Below are positions 20,155 to 29,472 of a stretch of DNA of 64,000 nt, in pieces. The stretch covers positions 148,254 to 212,253 of the forward strand of contig USAN01000004.1 in the NCBI GenBank assembly GCA_900552645.1. The letters run 5' to 3'. The first letter of the stretch is position 1. Each line of letters opens with the position of its first letter. Under the pieces are notes generated by a model that was not told where the DNA came from, made no database searches, and saw only the letters and a program-made list of their open reading frames with translations. The position numbers and the translations under genes were made by a program. The stretch is from an uncultured Bacteroides sp. GTDB lineage: Bacteria; Bacteroidota; Bacteroidia; Bacteroidales; Bacteroidaceae.

Positions 20155-22306
20155 CTTTTTTAAACCATTTATAGAACCAGTTACCTACATTATCATAAAT
20201 ATTAGTATCGGTTGAGCGTCGCGGATCCGAAAAAGATACATCTTCCTGCGGATCGCCCAACTGATCGGGATATAAAAGCAGCAGACTATTATTTGCAAAA
20301 TATTTGCTTATCTGCTGTGGAAGCTTCTCGAAAGAAGGAAGATATGATATTGAACCTTTACGCGATGTAATTACCACGAAAAGATGATCATAGTTTACCT
20401 GTGAAGTAAGAAGAAGTAAATCTTCCCAATCTTCAAGTTCGGACATTTCAGTAAAGGTACCAGCTTCCTGCTTTGATACCAAAGCTCTTATATGCTGCAT
20501 TGTTCTTGACGATGAGTAGAAATGTACCCTACAACTAAGTTGGCGTGCCATGCGGCATAACTGAGTAACCCATTTATTAAATCCAACTTCGTATTCCGAC
20601 TTATCGGGTACCGCCACTACTATCCTTCTTAAAGTATTTACAGGCATCAAAAGTTTGGCAATCATAATCTGACGATGAGTTCCTTTAAGCAGATTCTCGG
20701 TAATGCTACCAAAAAAACTATCCATAAGGTTCGTCTTACGGTGCAAACCTATAACAACGTCGGTTGCCTCATTCTCGCGCATGGTATGAATTATTCCCTG
20801 TGCAATATTCAGGTCATATCTCAATACAGTCTTCACCTCTATATCGGCAGCAGCTGCAATCATTGCAGTATTCTCCAAACATCTTCTGGCAGTAATTTCC
20901 TTTACTTCAGTATTGTTATTGTCATTAATAACGTTCAGCGCTATAAGTTCTTCCTGACTTTTCGGATTTTTTAATACAATTGCCATCTCCACCAAACTTT
21001 CAATTGTCTCGGGATTTGATACCGGAATAAGATATTTTTCTTTTTTCTTATTGTCATCTCCAGTTTCCGGCATATCGTCGGTAACCATTTTCTTGGCAGC
21101 TCTTTCTGTAACAATTGAACTTATTATACATGTAAGTAATATCATAACTACAGTACCGTTCAGTACATCATCATTTAGCAGTCGTTCGCCATTTTCCATA
21201 ATTATTCCATGCCCAATAAGAACGGCAGCCAGTGTAGCAGCAGCCTGAGCATTACTCAAACCAAACATAAGCTCTCGTTCTACCGACCTGAATCCGTATA
21301 TTCTCTGCGTAACCCATGCAGCAAACCACTTGCTGAAGGTTGCTACAGCCGTCATTATTATAGCAACTTTTAGAGCTTCTCCTTCAGTAAGCAGGCATCT
21401 TACATCTATTATCATACCTACACCAATAAGGAAATAAGGTATAAAAAGTGCATTACCAACAAACTCTATCCTGTTCATTAAAGGCGATACATGAGGAATA
21501 AATCTATTAAGTACCAATCCGGCTAAGAATGCACCAAGTATACCCTCCATACCCACTATTTCCATCAGTCCGGCACCAAGAAACACCATTGATAGAACAA
21601 ATATATATTGCATTACAGGATCTTCATAACGTCTAAAGAACCAGCGGCTTATGCGCGGCATCAAAAATATTATAAGTGCAAACAGAATAATAACCTTGCC
21701 AAGAAGCAGACTCCAGAACCATCCAGTTATCTCTTCACCTTTATACATACCACCTATTACAGCCAATATGGTAAGTGCGAGCACAACTGTAACTGCTGTC
21801 CCTCCAATAGTAATACTAACTATGCGCTGTCGCGAAAGTCCGTAGCGACTTACTATAGGATAGGCAATCAATGTATGACTGGCATACATACTGGCCAGCA
21901 ATACCGATGTAATAAGTCCGTAGTGAAGAAGCTGCATACTACTCCATATACCAAGAAGCATTGGCACTGCAAATGTTATAAGTCCGAATACCAATCCTTT
22001 TATCTTGTTCTTCTTGAAATCATCCATATCCATTTCAAGTCCGGCCAGAAACATTATGTAATATAAACCAACTCTTCCGAAAAGTTCGAAGCTACTGTCG
22101 CGCTCAAGAATATTAAATCCATACTTTCCTACAATTATACCTGCAAGAATCATTCCTATAATATGAGGTATGCGCAAACGTCCCATAATCATTGGAGCAA
22201 AGAGAATAATAATCATTACCAGGAAAAATATCCAGGTAGGATTAGTGACAGGAAGATGTAGGTTTAGACTTGATAAATCCATTATAGAATTAATAGTGTT
22301 TGTCAA
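20138..22306 (-). CDS. CPA2 cation:proton antiporter with universal-stress-type cytoplasmic domain
   Basis: The 722-residue inner-membrane protein has about 12 transmembrane helices (residues about 20-405) of the Na+/H+ exchanger CPA2 fold, with GLEMDMDDFKKN and LVLNRF-type segments. The C-terminal half (about 430-690) is soluble and resembles tandem universal stress domains. It probably exchanges Na+ or K+ for H+. It heads a minus-strand unit with tcdA. A -7 box TATTTTTG lies at 22315-22322 on the minus strand. Confidence 0.88.
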   Translation of the reverse strand: MTNTINSIMDLSSLNLHLPVTNPTWIFFLVMIIILFAPMIMGRLRIPHIIGMILAGIIVGKYGFNILERDSSFELFGRVGLYYIMFLAGLEMDMDDFKKNKIKGLVFGLITFAVPMLLGIWSSMQLLHYGLITSVLLASMYASHTLIAYPIVSRYGLSRQRIVSITIGGTAVTVVLALTILAVIGGMYKGEEITGWFWSLLLGKVIILFALIIFLMPRISRWFFRRYEDPVMQYIFVLSMVFLGAGLMEIVGMEGILGAFLAGLVLNRFIPHVSPLMNRIEFVGNALFIPYFLIGVGMIIDVRCLLTEGEALKVAIIMTAVATFSKWFAAWVTQRIYGFRSVERELMFGLSNAQAAATLAAVLIGHGIIMENGERLLNDDVLNGTVVMILLTCIISSIVTERAAKKMVTDDMPETGDDNKKKEKYLIPVSNPETIESLVEMAIVLKNPKSQEELIALNVINDNNNTEVKEITARRCLENTAMIAAAADIEVKTVLRYDLNIAQGIIHTMRENEATDVVIGLHRKTNLMDSFFGSITENLLKGTHRQIMIAKLLMPVNTLRRIVVAVPDKSEYEVGFNKWVTQLCRMARQLSCRVHFYSSSRTMQHIRALVSKQEAGTFTEMSELEDWEDLLLLTSQVNYDHLFVVITSRKGSISYLPSFEKLPQQISKYFANNSLLLLYPDQLGDPQEDVSFSDPRRSTDTNIYDNVGNWFYKWFKKDDERN

Positions 22307-22365
22307 TTTATCGACAAAAATAAGAAAAAACTTTCTGTTACACTGAAATATATTGCAGAATGTTT

Positions 22366-22373
22366 TAATTTTG
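22366..22373 (+). promoter_or_regulatory. Putative -7 box for asd
   Basis: TAATTTTG matches TAnnTTTG, 67 bases before the asd start. No riboswitch-like fold is evident in the leader. Confidence 0.45.
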
Positions 22374-22440
22374 CAGGCTAATAAAACTCATTAGATGAGT
22401 TAACTTTCTTATTTATTACTAATTATTAAACAAAAACAAA

Positions 22441-23451
22441 ATGAAAGTAGCTATTGTTGGCGCGAGCGGTGCGGTTGGACAAGAATTTCTGCGTGTGCTC
22501 GATGAGAGAAATTTCCCTATGGACGAGTTGTTATTATTTGGTTCTTCACGTAGTGCAGGCCAGAAATACACATTCCGTGGTAAACAGATTGAGGTGAAAC
22601 TTCTACAACACAACGATGACTTTAAAGGCGTAGATATTGCTTTCACTTCTGCAGGTGCCGGAACTTCCAAAGAATTTGCCGATACCATTACTAAATATGG
22701 TGCAGTGATGATTGACAATTCAAGTGCTTTCCGTATGGACAATGATATTCCATTGGTTGTACCTGAAGTTAACGCCGAGGATGCGCTTGATCGCCCACGC
22801 GGTATCATTGCAAATCCTAACTGTACAACTATCCAGATGGTAGTTGCACTTAAAGCCATCGAAAAGCTATCACACATAAAACGTGTGCACGTAGCTACTT
22901 ATCAGGCTGCAAGTGGTGCAGGTGCTGCTGCTATGGACGAACTTTACGAACAATACCGCCAGGTATTGGCAGGCGAACCTGTAACTGTAGATAAGTTTGC
23001 TTATCAGTTGGCTTTCAATCTTATTCCTCAGATTGATGTATTTACAGATAATGGCTATACTAAGGAAGAGATGAAAATGTTTAACGAAACTCGCAAGATT
23101 ATGCACTCTGATGTTCAGGTAAGTGCTACATGTGTACGTGTTCCTGCACTTCGTTCACATTCCGAAAGCATATGGATTGAAACAGAAAGTCCTGTAAGCG
23201 TTGAAGAGGCTCGCGAAGCTTTCGCTACCGGCGAAGGACTAATCCTTATGGATAATCCAGAAAAGAAAGAATATCCTATGCCACTATTCCTTGCAGGCAA
23301 AGATCCTGTGTATGTAGGACGTATCCGTAAGGATCTTGCAAACGATAATGGTCTTACTTTCTGGATTGTAGGCGACCAAATTAAAAAGGGTGCAGCCCTT
23401 AATGCGGTTCAGATTGCCGAATATCTTATTAAGGTTAAAAATATTGGATAA
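22441..23451 (+). CDS. asd: Aspartate-semialdehyde dehydrogenase
   Basis: NADPH-dependent reduction of aspartyl phosphate in lysine, threonine, methionine and diaminopimelate synthesis. The 336-residue protein has [14 protein letters not shown] (NADP loop) and the catalytic Cys in NPNCTTIQM (C128). The substrate-binding Arg/His region includes [17 protein letters not shown]. The gene is monocistronic, with a terminator following. Confidence 0.97.
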   Translation: MKVAIVGASGAVGQEFLRVLDERNFPMDELLLFGSSRSAGQKYTFRGKQIEVKLLQHNDDFKGVDIAFTSAGAGTSKEFADTITKYGAVMIDNSSAFRMDNDIPLVVPEVNAEDALDRPRGIIANPNCTTIQMVVALKAIEKLSHIKRVHVATYQAASGAGAAAMDELYEQYRQVLAGEPVTVDKFAYQLAFNLIPQIDVFTDNGYTKEEMKMFNETRKIMHSDVQVSATCVRVPALRSHSESIWIETESPVSVEEAREAFATGEGLILMDNPEKKEYPMPLFLAGKDPVYVGRIRKDLANDNGLTFWIVGDQIKKGAALNAVQIAEYLIKVKNIG

Positions 23452-23490
23452 TCTCCAACTATAATATTAAGTAATACAATTACTTGGAGT

Positions 23491-23531
23491 GCCCCCATTA
23501 GTTTGAAATATAACTTCTGGGGGTATATTTT
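23491..23531 (+). terminator. Terminator after asd
   Basis: The stem CCCCCA (23492-23497) pairs with TGGGGG (from 23518). The loop is about 20 bases, and TATATTTTG follows. Confidence 0.6.
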
Positions 23532-23595
23532 GTTTAATATACAGTGAACATTATACTCAACAATTGTATTAATATTATATAAGGAACAAATTATC

Positions 23596-25026
23596 ATGAA
23601 AATATTATTGACCGGCGCCACCGGATATATAGCTCAACGACTTCTGCCAATACTTGTGGAGAAGAATTACACAGTTGTATGTTGTGTACGCGATCTGAAA
23701 AGATTTCACATCGAAGAGGCATGGACAGAACAAGTAAAGAAGGTGGAAGTTGATTTTCTAAAACCCGAAACGCTTGTCAATATTCCTTCAGATATAGATG
23801 CAGCCTATTATCTTATACACTCCATGACTACATCGTCGGGCAACTTCAGTGAAATGGAGCAGGAATCGGCACATAACTTTGTAAGGAGAATAGAAGAAAC
23901 AAATGCTAAACAAATTATATATCTTAGTGGAATTGTAAATGACGAACATCTGTCCAAACACTTACAATCTCGCAAAAATGTAGAAACTATACTCTCGGAA
24001 AGCCGTGTTCCATTAACTACATTAAGAGCCGGTATAATAATAGGATCGGGCAGTGCATCTTTTGAAATAATGCGCGATTTGGTCGAAAAACTTCCTATTA
24101 TGGTTGCACCACAGTGGTTAAAAACGAAATGTCAGCCCATAGCCATACGCAACGTAATTCAATATCTCTCCGCCATCCTTCTATCAGAAGATACGTACAA
24201 TCAAAGCTTTGATATAGGCGGTCCAGACATATTGACTTTCAGGCAGATGCTGTTAGAGTTTGCAGAAGTGAGGAAATTAAAACGACACATTATTGTAATA
24301 CCTGTAATGACCCCAAAATTGTCGTCGTATTGGCTTTACTTCATAACTTCCACCAATTATTCTCTGGCAAAGAACTTGGTAGAAAGCATGCATGTAGAAG
24401 TTATATGCAAACCCAACAAACTGCATGATTTGTTTCCAATAGAACTCATACCATATAAAGAAGCCATAGAACTGGCTTTCGATAAGATAGAACAGAACGA
24501 AGTGCTGTCAACATGGACCGATGCAATAAACAGTCCTATTCTGATGAAAGGGATAGATGCTTATATAGCAGTACCGGTAAAAGGATGTTTTTGTGACAAA
24601 AGAAGTATAAAACTTAACGATCCTACAATAGCATTAGATAATATATTCTCTATTGGCGGCAAACGAGGGTGGTATTATGCAAACTGGCTATGGAGCATTC
24701 GTGGGTTTATAGACAGAATGGCAGGAGGAACAGGAATTCGTAGAGGAAGAAAAAATGATAAGGAAATATATGTTGGCGAAGCATTGGACTTTTGGAGAGT
24801 ATTGGTAGCCGATAAAGATAAAAGAAGATTACTTCTTTACGCCGAGATGAAATTGCCAGGCGAAGCATGGCTGGAGTTCAAGATAAACAATAATAATGAA
24901 CTTATACAAACAGCAACATTCCGCCCCTTAGGATTGATGGGCAGAATTTACTGGTATTCATTATTACCTTTTCATGGATTCATTTTTAAAGGGATGGCAA
25001 GACATATTGCTGCTGACAAGAAGTAA
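23596..25026 (+). CDS. NAD(P)-binding epimerase-like protein with DUF2867 domain
   Basis: The 476-residue protein has an N-terminal NAD(P)-binding fold (LLTGATGYIAQRLLPILVE, about residues 1-290; atypical SDR/NmrA-like) and a C-terminal DUF2867 domain (about 310-476, with LDFWRVL and PLGLMGRIYWYSLLPFH). This arrangement is conserved in proteins of unknown function. No substrate can be assigned. It stands alone between asd and arsR. Confidence 0.82.
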   Translation: MKILLTGATGYIAQRLLPILVEKNYTVVCCVRDLKRFHIEEAWTEQVKKVEVDFLKPETLVNIPSDIDAAYYLIHSMTTSSGNFSEMEQESAHNFVRRIEETNAKQIIYLSGIVNDEHLSKHLQSRKNVETILSESRVPLTTLRAGIIIGSGSASFEIMRDLVEKLPIMVAPQWLKTKCQPIAIRNVIQYLSAILLSEDTYNQSFDIGGPDILTFRQMLLEFAEVRKLKRHIIVIPVMTPKLSSYWLYFITSTNYSLAKNLVESMHVEVICKPNKLHDLFPIELIPYKEAIELAFDKIEQNEVLSTWTDAINSPILMKGIDAYIAVPVKGCFCDKRSIKLNDPTIALDNIFSIGGKRGWYYANWLWSIRGFIDRMAGGTGIRRGRKNDKEIYVGEALDFWRVLVADKDKRRLLLYAEMKLPGEAWLEFKINNNNELIQTATFRPLGLMGRIYWYSLLPFHGFIFKGMARHIAADKK

Positions 25027-25080
25027 ATTATACCACATAGACGTATTATTTTCCATTACCTATTGCTATATTCAAAAAAC

Positions 25081-25098
25081 GTTCGTAGATTTGCGAAC
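25081..25098 (+). promoter_or_regulatory. ArsR operator wrapped around the arsR -7 box
   Basis: Perfect inverted repeat GTTCG-N8-CGAAC whose 8-base spacer is TAGATTTG, an exact TAnnTTTG -7 box, 17 bases before the arsR start. A related copy precedes arsE. Repressor binding here would block sigma contact directly. Confidence 0.7.
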
Positions 25099-25114
25099 AT
25101 TAAAAGTATAAGAT

Positions 25115-25432
25115 ATGGCAAAGAAGTACACACAACAGGAAGAACAGTTAGCCAGATTTGCAAAAGCAATGGGGCATCCGGCTCGTGTAGCTATACTAAA
25201 GTTTTTGGCATCTCAGGAAACTTGTTTTTTTGGAGATATACACGAAGTATTGCCTATTGCCAAAGCCACCGTTTCACAGCACCTCTCGGAGCTTAAAGAT
25301 GCGGGACTTATTCAGGGTGAGATTCAACCCCCAAAAGTAAAATACTGCATCAATAAAGATAACTGGACATTGGCAAAACAGCTAATGGATGAATTTATGT
25401 GTATCTGCAAATCAACAGGTTGTTGCAAATAG
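25115..25432 (+). CDS. arsR: ArsR family metalloregulator
   Basis: A small winged-helix repressor of 105 residues. The recognition helix region is IHEVLPIAKATVSQHLSELKDAGL, followed by the wing (GEIQPPKVKYCINK). Candidate As(III)-binding cysteines are Cys in QETCFFGDI and the C-terminal cluster MCICKSTGCCK. Such terminal Cys sets sense arsenite in ArsR proteins. It precedes the ars genes and almost certainly represses both its own gene and arsEFG onward through the paired operators. Confidence 0.93.
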   Translation: MAKKYTQQEEQLARFAKAMGHPARVAILKFLASQETCFFGDIHEVLPIAKATVSQHLSELKDAGLIQGEIQPPKVKYCINKDNWTLAKQLMDEFMCICKSTGCCK

Positions 25433-25460
25433 TAGATTTATATATTTTTTTGATGTACAT

Positions 25461-25478
25461 GTTCGTAGTTTTGCGAAT
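25461..25478 (+). promoter_or_regulatory. Second ArsR operator around the arsE -7 box
   Basis: GTTCG-TAGTTTTG-CGAAT: the TTCG-N8-CGAA arms again flank an exact -7 box (25466-25473), 23 bases before arsE. This gives the downstream ars genes their own ArsR-controlled promoter. Confidence 0.7.
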
Positions 25479-25501
25479 TACAAATTTTAAATTAGTATAA
25501 T

Positions 25502-25735
25502 ATGGAAATTAAAGTATTAGGAACAGGTTGTGCAGGATGCAAAGCACTCTATGAAACAACAAAACAGGCGGTTGCCGAATTGGGTATAAACGCCACAGTA
25601 GTAAAAGAAGAGGATATAATGAACATAATGTCCTATAATGTATTGAGGTTGCCTGGTTTAGTAGTAGACGGAAAAGTATTGTCTTCAGGTAAAAAATTAT
25701 CAATTTCAGAAGTAAAAGAGCTATTAACCAAATAA
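25502..25735 (+). CDS. arsE: ArsE-like small thioredoxin-fold protein
   Basis: The 77-residue protein of the 'redox-active disulfide protein 2' type has a CxxC redox pair in GTGCAGCKAL and the cis-Pro segment RLPGLVVDGKVLSSG. No signal peptide is present, so it is cytoplasmic. In the described Bacteroides ars operon, arsE, arsF and arsG occur together and affect handling of organic arsenicals. The same order here supports the name. It is the first gene of the second ars unit. Confidence 0.75.
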   Translation: MEIKVLGTGCAGCKALYETTKQAVAELGINATVVKEEDIMNIMSYNVLRLPGLVVDGKVLSSGKKLSISEVKELLTK

Positions 25736-25745
25736 TGCAAACGCT

Positions 25746-26150
25746 ATGAAACGTCTGTTTTCACTAATTGCCTTGGTCATTTTCTTAATATCCTGTGGCA
25801 GCAATACATCGAAAAAGCAAGTGGCAACAAATGTCCAACAATCCAATATTACCGAAGTTCTCTATTTTCACGGCAAACAACGCTGCATCACCTGTAATGC
25901 TATCGAAAAATTAACAAAAGAGGTGATAGATAGTTTGGCAAATAAAAATGTAGTAATGAAAGTTATTGACATTTCACAAAAAGAGAATGAAACTATTGCC
26001 GATAAATACGAAGTCACTTGGTCGTCGTTGATTCTTGACAGAAGCGGTAAAGTTGAAAATCTTACAGATATGGGATTTAGCTATGCAAAGGGACAACCGG
26101 AAGTTTTCAAAGCAAAACTGGTCGAGGCAATTGGTAATATCACAAAATAA
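25746..26150 (+). CDS. arsF: ArsF family thioredoxin-like lipoprotein
   Basis: The 134-residue protein has a lipoprotein signal with Cys in FLISCGS (about C17), so it is probably periplasmic. The thioredoxin-like domain has a CxxC in RCITCNAIEKL. The family is annotated as the ArsF subunit of nitrophenyl-arsenical reduction in Bacteroides. Its stop overlaps the next start (26150), which implies translational coupling with arsG. Confidence 0.78.
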   Translation: MKRLFSLIALVIFLISCGSNTSKKQVATNVQQSNITEVLYFHGKQRCITCNAIEKLTKEVIDSLANKNVVMKVIDISQKENETIADKYEVTWSSLILDRSGKVENLTDMGFSYAKGQPEVFKAKLVEAIGNITK

Positions 26151-26857
26151 TGGAATGGCTACAACAACTCTTAGACAATAGTAATATTCCTATTGTTACT
26201 GCATTTTTGTTAGGACTACTTACAGCTATAAGTCCTTGTCCGTTGGCAACCAACATTACCGCAATAGGATTTATAAGTAAGGATATAGAGAGCCGTAACC
26301 GAGTTTTTTGGACTGGAATACTTTACACAGTTGGTCGTATTATTACCTATACAGTAATAGGATTTATCCTTATTCCCATTCTAAGGGAAGGCGCAAGTGT
26401 TTACGCTATACAAAAGATTATTGGTAAATATGGCGAAATAATAATAGCTCCGGCCCTTATTATTATAGGTTTGTTTATGCTATTCGGTAATAAACTAAAT
26501 CTACCTAAATTAGGATTTAGTAATTCAGGCAAAAAAATCGGCACACGTGGCAGTATTGGTGCATTGCTTTTGGGTATACTATTTTCATTGGCTTTCTGTC
26601 CATCAAGCGGTATATTCTATTTTGGAATGTTAATACCTATGGCAGCGGCCGAGGCAGGCGGTTATTTCTTACCGTTTGTATTTGCTATTGCAACCGGGCT
26701 TCCAGTTATTATAGTGGCATGGATTTTAGCGTATAGCGTGGCAGGAATTGGAAAGTTCTACCATCGTATGCAGGTTTTCCAAAAATGGATGAATATAATT
26801 ATTGCCCTGCTCTTTATTGCAGTTGGCGTATATTACACAATAATATTATGGTTATGA
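26150..26857 (+). CDS. arsG: ArsG family membrane transporter
   Basis: The 235-residue protein has six or seven transmembrane helices related to the DsbD/CcdA family. SPCPLATNITAIGF and LAFCPSSGIFYFG carry paired Cys-Pro motifs typical of that fold. The family is annotated as an efflux permease for aromatic aminobenzyl arsenicals. It works with ArsE/ArsF. The stop overlaps the arsC start as ATGA. Confidence 0.78.
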   Translation: MEWLQQLLDNSNIPIVTAFLLGLLTAISPCPLATNITAIGFISKDIESRNRVFWTGILYTVGRIITYTVIGFILIPILREGASVYAIQKIIGKYGEIIIAPALIIIGLFMLFGNKLNLPKLGFSNSGKKIGTRGSIGALLLGILFSLAFCPSSGIFYFGMLIPMAAAEAGGYFLPFVFAIATGLPVIIVAWILAYSVAGIGKFYHRMQVFQKWMNIIIALLFIAVGVYYTIILWL

Positions 26858-27318
26858 AAATATTAATTTTATGTACAGGCAATAGTTGCCGCAGTCAAAT
26901 GGCGCACGGTTTTTTGCAGTCGTTTGACGAAAAACTAACAGTTCGCTCGGCAGGAACCAAAGCAGCCGGAAAACTTAACGAAGGAGCTGTAGAAGCAATG
27001 AAAGAAGTGGGAATAGATATCTCCTCTCATACCTCCGACCAGGTTGAAACTTATCTTGCCGAAGAGTGGGATTATGTGATAACTGTATGTGGTGGAGCAA
27101 ACGAGAGTTGCCCAATGTTTACCGGAAAGGTAAAGCATCGTCTGCATTTTGGATTTGACGACCCGTCTCACGCTACTGGAACGCCCGAATTTATCAAAAG
27201 CGAGTTTCGCCGTGTTAGGGATGAAATACGACAAAAGTTTCATAAATTCTATACAGATGAGTTGATGGAAGAACCTTCATGCCCTTGTGGAGCAAACTAT
27301 TTCTGCAAATGTGATTAG
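26854..27318 (+). CDS. arsC: Arsenate reductase, thioredoxin-coupled type
   Basis: Reduces As(V) to As(III). The start is set at ATG 26854, giving MKILILCTGNSCRSQMAHG, the P-loop of the low-molecular-weight phosphatase fold with the catalytic Cys at residue 7. The two shuttle cysteines are in TVCGGANESCP (C79 and C86), with the 7-residue spacing of pI258-type ArsC. An upstream in-frame start at 26785 lies inside arsG and is unlikely. The length is 154 residues. Confidence 0.93.
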   Translation: MKILILCTGNSCRSQMAHGFLQSFDEKLTVRSAGTKAAGKLNEGAVEAMKEVGIDISSHTSDQVETYLAEEWDYVITVCGGANESCPMFTGKVKHRLHFGFDDPSHATGTPEFIKSEFRRVRDEIRQKFHKFYTDELMEEPSCPCGANYFCKCD

Positions 27319-27320
27319 TG

Positions 27321-28343
27321 ATGAAAAGTTTTGAAAAATATCTTACTCTTTGGGTAGCTATATGCATCGCCGTTGGGATTTCTATCGGTAAATTCATACC
27401 AGAGATACCTGAAACTCTCGGAAAATTTGAGTACGCCAACGTATCCATTCCAGTTGCAATACTGATATGGTTGATGATATATCCGATGATGCTAAAAGTC
27501 GATTTTCAGAGCGTGCGTAACGTAGGACGTAATCCGAAAGGCATTGTCATAACGTGTATTACTAACTGGATTATTAAACCTTTTACAATGTTTGGGATTG
27601 CATGGCTGTTCTTCTACGTCATATTCAAGGCCTTTATTACACCTGAGCTTGCACACGAATACTTAGCAGGTGCTGTATTACTTGGGGCAGCTCCTTGTAC
27701 AGCTATGGTTTTTGTATGGAGTTATCTTACCAAAGGCGATGCAGCATATACATTGATACAGGTGGCTGTAAACGACTTAATTATTCTTGTAGCATTTGCT
27801 CCAATTGTGGCATTCTTACTTGGTGTTGGAGGTGTACAAATTCCACTCGATACCCTTTTGTTATCGGTTGTTTTATTTGTAGTTATACCTCTTGCAGCTG
27901 CTATTTTCACACGAATTGCAGTTATACACAAACGAAGCGTAGAATACTTCAATAACATATTTATAAAAAAATTCGACAATATAACCATTGCAGGATTATT
28001 GCTTACACTTATTATTCTTTTCTCTTTTCAAGGAGAAACAATTTTAAACAATCCGCTACACATCATATTGATTGCCGTACCGCTGATTATTCAAACGATA
28101 CTAATATTTTTTGTAGCTTACGGTTGGGCCAAGGTCTGGAAGTTACCTCATGCTGTAGCAGCTCCGGCCGGAATGATTGGAGCAAGTAATTTTTTTGAAT
28201 TGGCTGTGGCTGTGGCTATCTCACTGTTCGGATTACAGTCAGGTGCTGCTTTATCAACAGTAGTGGGTGTATTAGTCGAAGTCCCTGTAATGCTTATGCT
28301 TGTACGCATAGCAAATAATACTCGTAAATATTTTAACGCATAA
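27321..28343 (+). CDS. acr3: ACR3-type arsenite efflux permease
   Basis: Arsenite exporter with about 10 transmembrane helices and 340 residues. The Cys-containing segment GAAPCTAMVFVWSYL carries the conserved ACR3 cysteine. The other ACR3 landmarks AGMIGASNFFELAVA and GVLVEVPVMLMLV are present. An in-frame GTG at 27318 would add one residue. It follows arsC by 2 bases and exports its product. Confidence 0.93.
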   Translation: MKSFEKYLTLWVAICIAVGISIGKFIPEIPETLGKFEYANVSIPVAILIWLMIYPMMLKVDFQSVRNVGRNPKGIVITCITNWIIKPFTMFGIAWLFFYVIFKAFITPELAHEYLAGAVLLGAAPCTAMVFVWSYLTKGDAAYTLIQVAVNDLIILVAFAPIVAFLLGVGGVQIPLDTLLLSVVLFVVIPLAAAIFTRIAVIHKRSVEYFNNIFIKKFDNITIAGLLLTLIILFSFQGETILNNPLHIILIAVPLIIQTILIFFVAYGWAKVWKLPHAVAAPAGMIGASNFFELAVAVAISLFGLQSGAALSTVVGVLVEVPVMLMLVRIANNTRKYFNA

Positions 28344-28346
28344 CTT

Positions 28347-29315
28347 ATGATACAACAATTTGCAGATTGGTTAGTATATGGTATATTTGGCTTAGATGCC
28401 ACTTCACACCTAGGAGCATCGGTAAACTTCTTTTTCTATGATACGATAAAGATTCTTTTCCTGCTCTTTTTTATTAGTGCAATTATGGGTGTAATAAATG
28501 CTTACCTACCCATCGACCGCCTACGTCAATTTCTTACTACACGTAAATTATATGGATTTCAGTACCTCTTTGCTGCTCTATTTGGAGCTATAACTCCGTT
28601 TTGTTCCTGCTCTTCTATTCCTCTTTTCATAGGATTTGTTAAGGGAGGTATTCCATTAGGAGTTACATTTGCCTTTTTGATAACTTCTCCACTTGTGAAT
28701 GAGGTTGCAATAGCAATGTTTCTTGGCACATTTGGTATGAAAGCCACATTGGTATATGTAATTAGCGGTGTTCTTCTTGGGGTAATAGGAGGTTGGATAC
28801 TAGAGCAATTCAAGCTAGAAAAGTACCTTAGTTCCTGGGTGCAGCAGATACAATCTCAATCCGAAACCGAGAGTGAAGAGTGGGAAATCCAACACGTACC
28901 ATTTATTAAGCGTATCCCAACCATACTAAAAGATGCCTGGGGAATTGTTCGTGGAGTACTTCTGTATGTGATAATTGGTATTGCCATCGGTGCGGCAATG
29001 CACGGATATGTTCCAGAAGGATTCTTTGAGCATTATCTTGCAGCAGATAAATGGTATAGTGTACCATTGGCAGTAATTATTGCCGTTCCAATGTATGCAG
29101 GTGCAGCAGGCATAGTTCCGGTTATACAGGTATTTGTCGCCAAAGGTATTCCTCTAGGTACAGCAATAGCCTTTATGATGGCGGTTGTTGGTCTCTCTAT
29201 CCCAGAAGCCACAATGCTAAAAAAAGTAATGACGTGGAAGTTGATAGGTATATTTTTTGGAGTAGTAACTTTATTTATTATCCTATCGGGATATTTATTT
29301 AATTGGATATTATAA
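28347..29315 (+). CDS. arsP: ArsP-like (SO_0444/DUF318) permease
   Basis: The 322-residue membrane protein has about 8 helices. The motif TPFCSCSSIPLFIGFVKGGIPLG is typical of DUF318 permeases, a family that includes the trivalent organoarsenical exporter ArsP. SPLVNEVAIAMFL and the second-half repeat MYAGAAGIVPVIQVF fit the internal duplication. It is the last gene of the ars unit, 3 bases after acr3, so a role in methyl- or aryl-arsenite efflux is likely but inferred. Confidence 0.82.
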   Translation: MIQQFADWLVYGIFGLDATSHLGASVNFFFYDTIKILFLLFFISAIMGVINAYLPIDRLRQFLTTRKLYGFQYLFAALFGAITPFCSCSSIPLFIGFVKGGIPLGVTFAFLITSPLVNEVAIAMFLGTFGMKATLVYVISGVLLGVIGGWILEQFKLEKYLSSWVQQIQSQSETESEEWEIQHVPFIKRIPTILKDAWGIVRGVLLYVIIGIAIGAAMHGYVPEGFFEHYLAADKWYSVPLAVIIAVPMYAGAAGIVPVIQVFVAKGIPLGTAIAFMMAVVGLSIPEATMLKKVMTWKLIGIFFGVVTLFIILSGYLFNWIL

Positions 29316-29420
29316 TTAAGTTACAATTATATACATAGTAACTATAAGATTGATTACTGTTATAGTATAAAGAGATAGTTTTATCAGCATAAAACTTTAC
29401 TTTTTTAAGCAGAAAACAAC

Positions 29421-29466
29421 AGTTTCGACAGCATAAAAAAAAAGTTTCATGCTGTCGAAACTTTTA
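29421..29466. terminator. Bidirectional terminator of the ars unit
   Basis: A perfect 14-bp stem AGTTTCGACAGCAT / ATGCTGTCGAAACT has an A-rich loop and a trailing CTTTT. It sits between convergent genes. Confidence 0.8.
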
Positions 29467-29472
29467 GAAACT

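Noticed and set aside
22307..22440. Possible lysine riboswitch in the asd leader
   Set aside because: The space is short, AT-rich and shows no stable multi-stem fold. Only a -7 box is supported.
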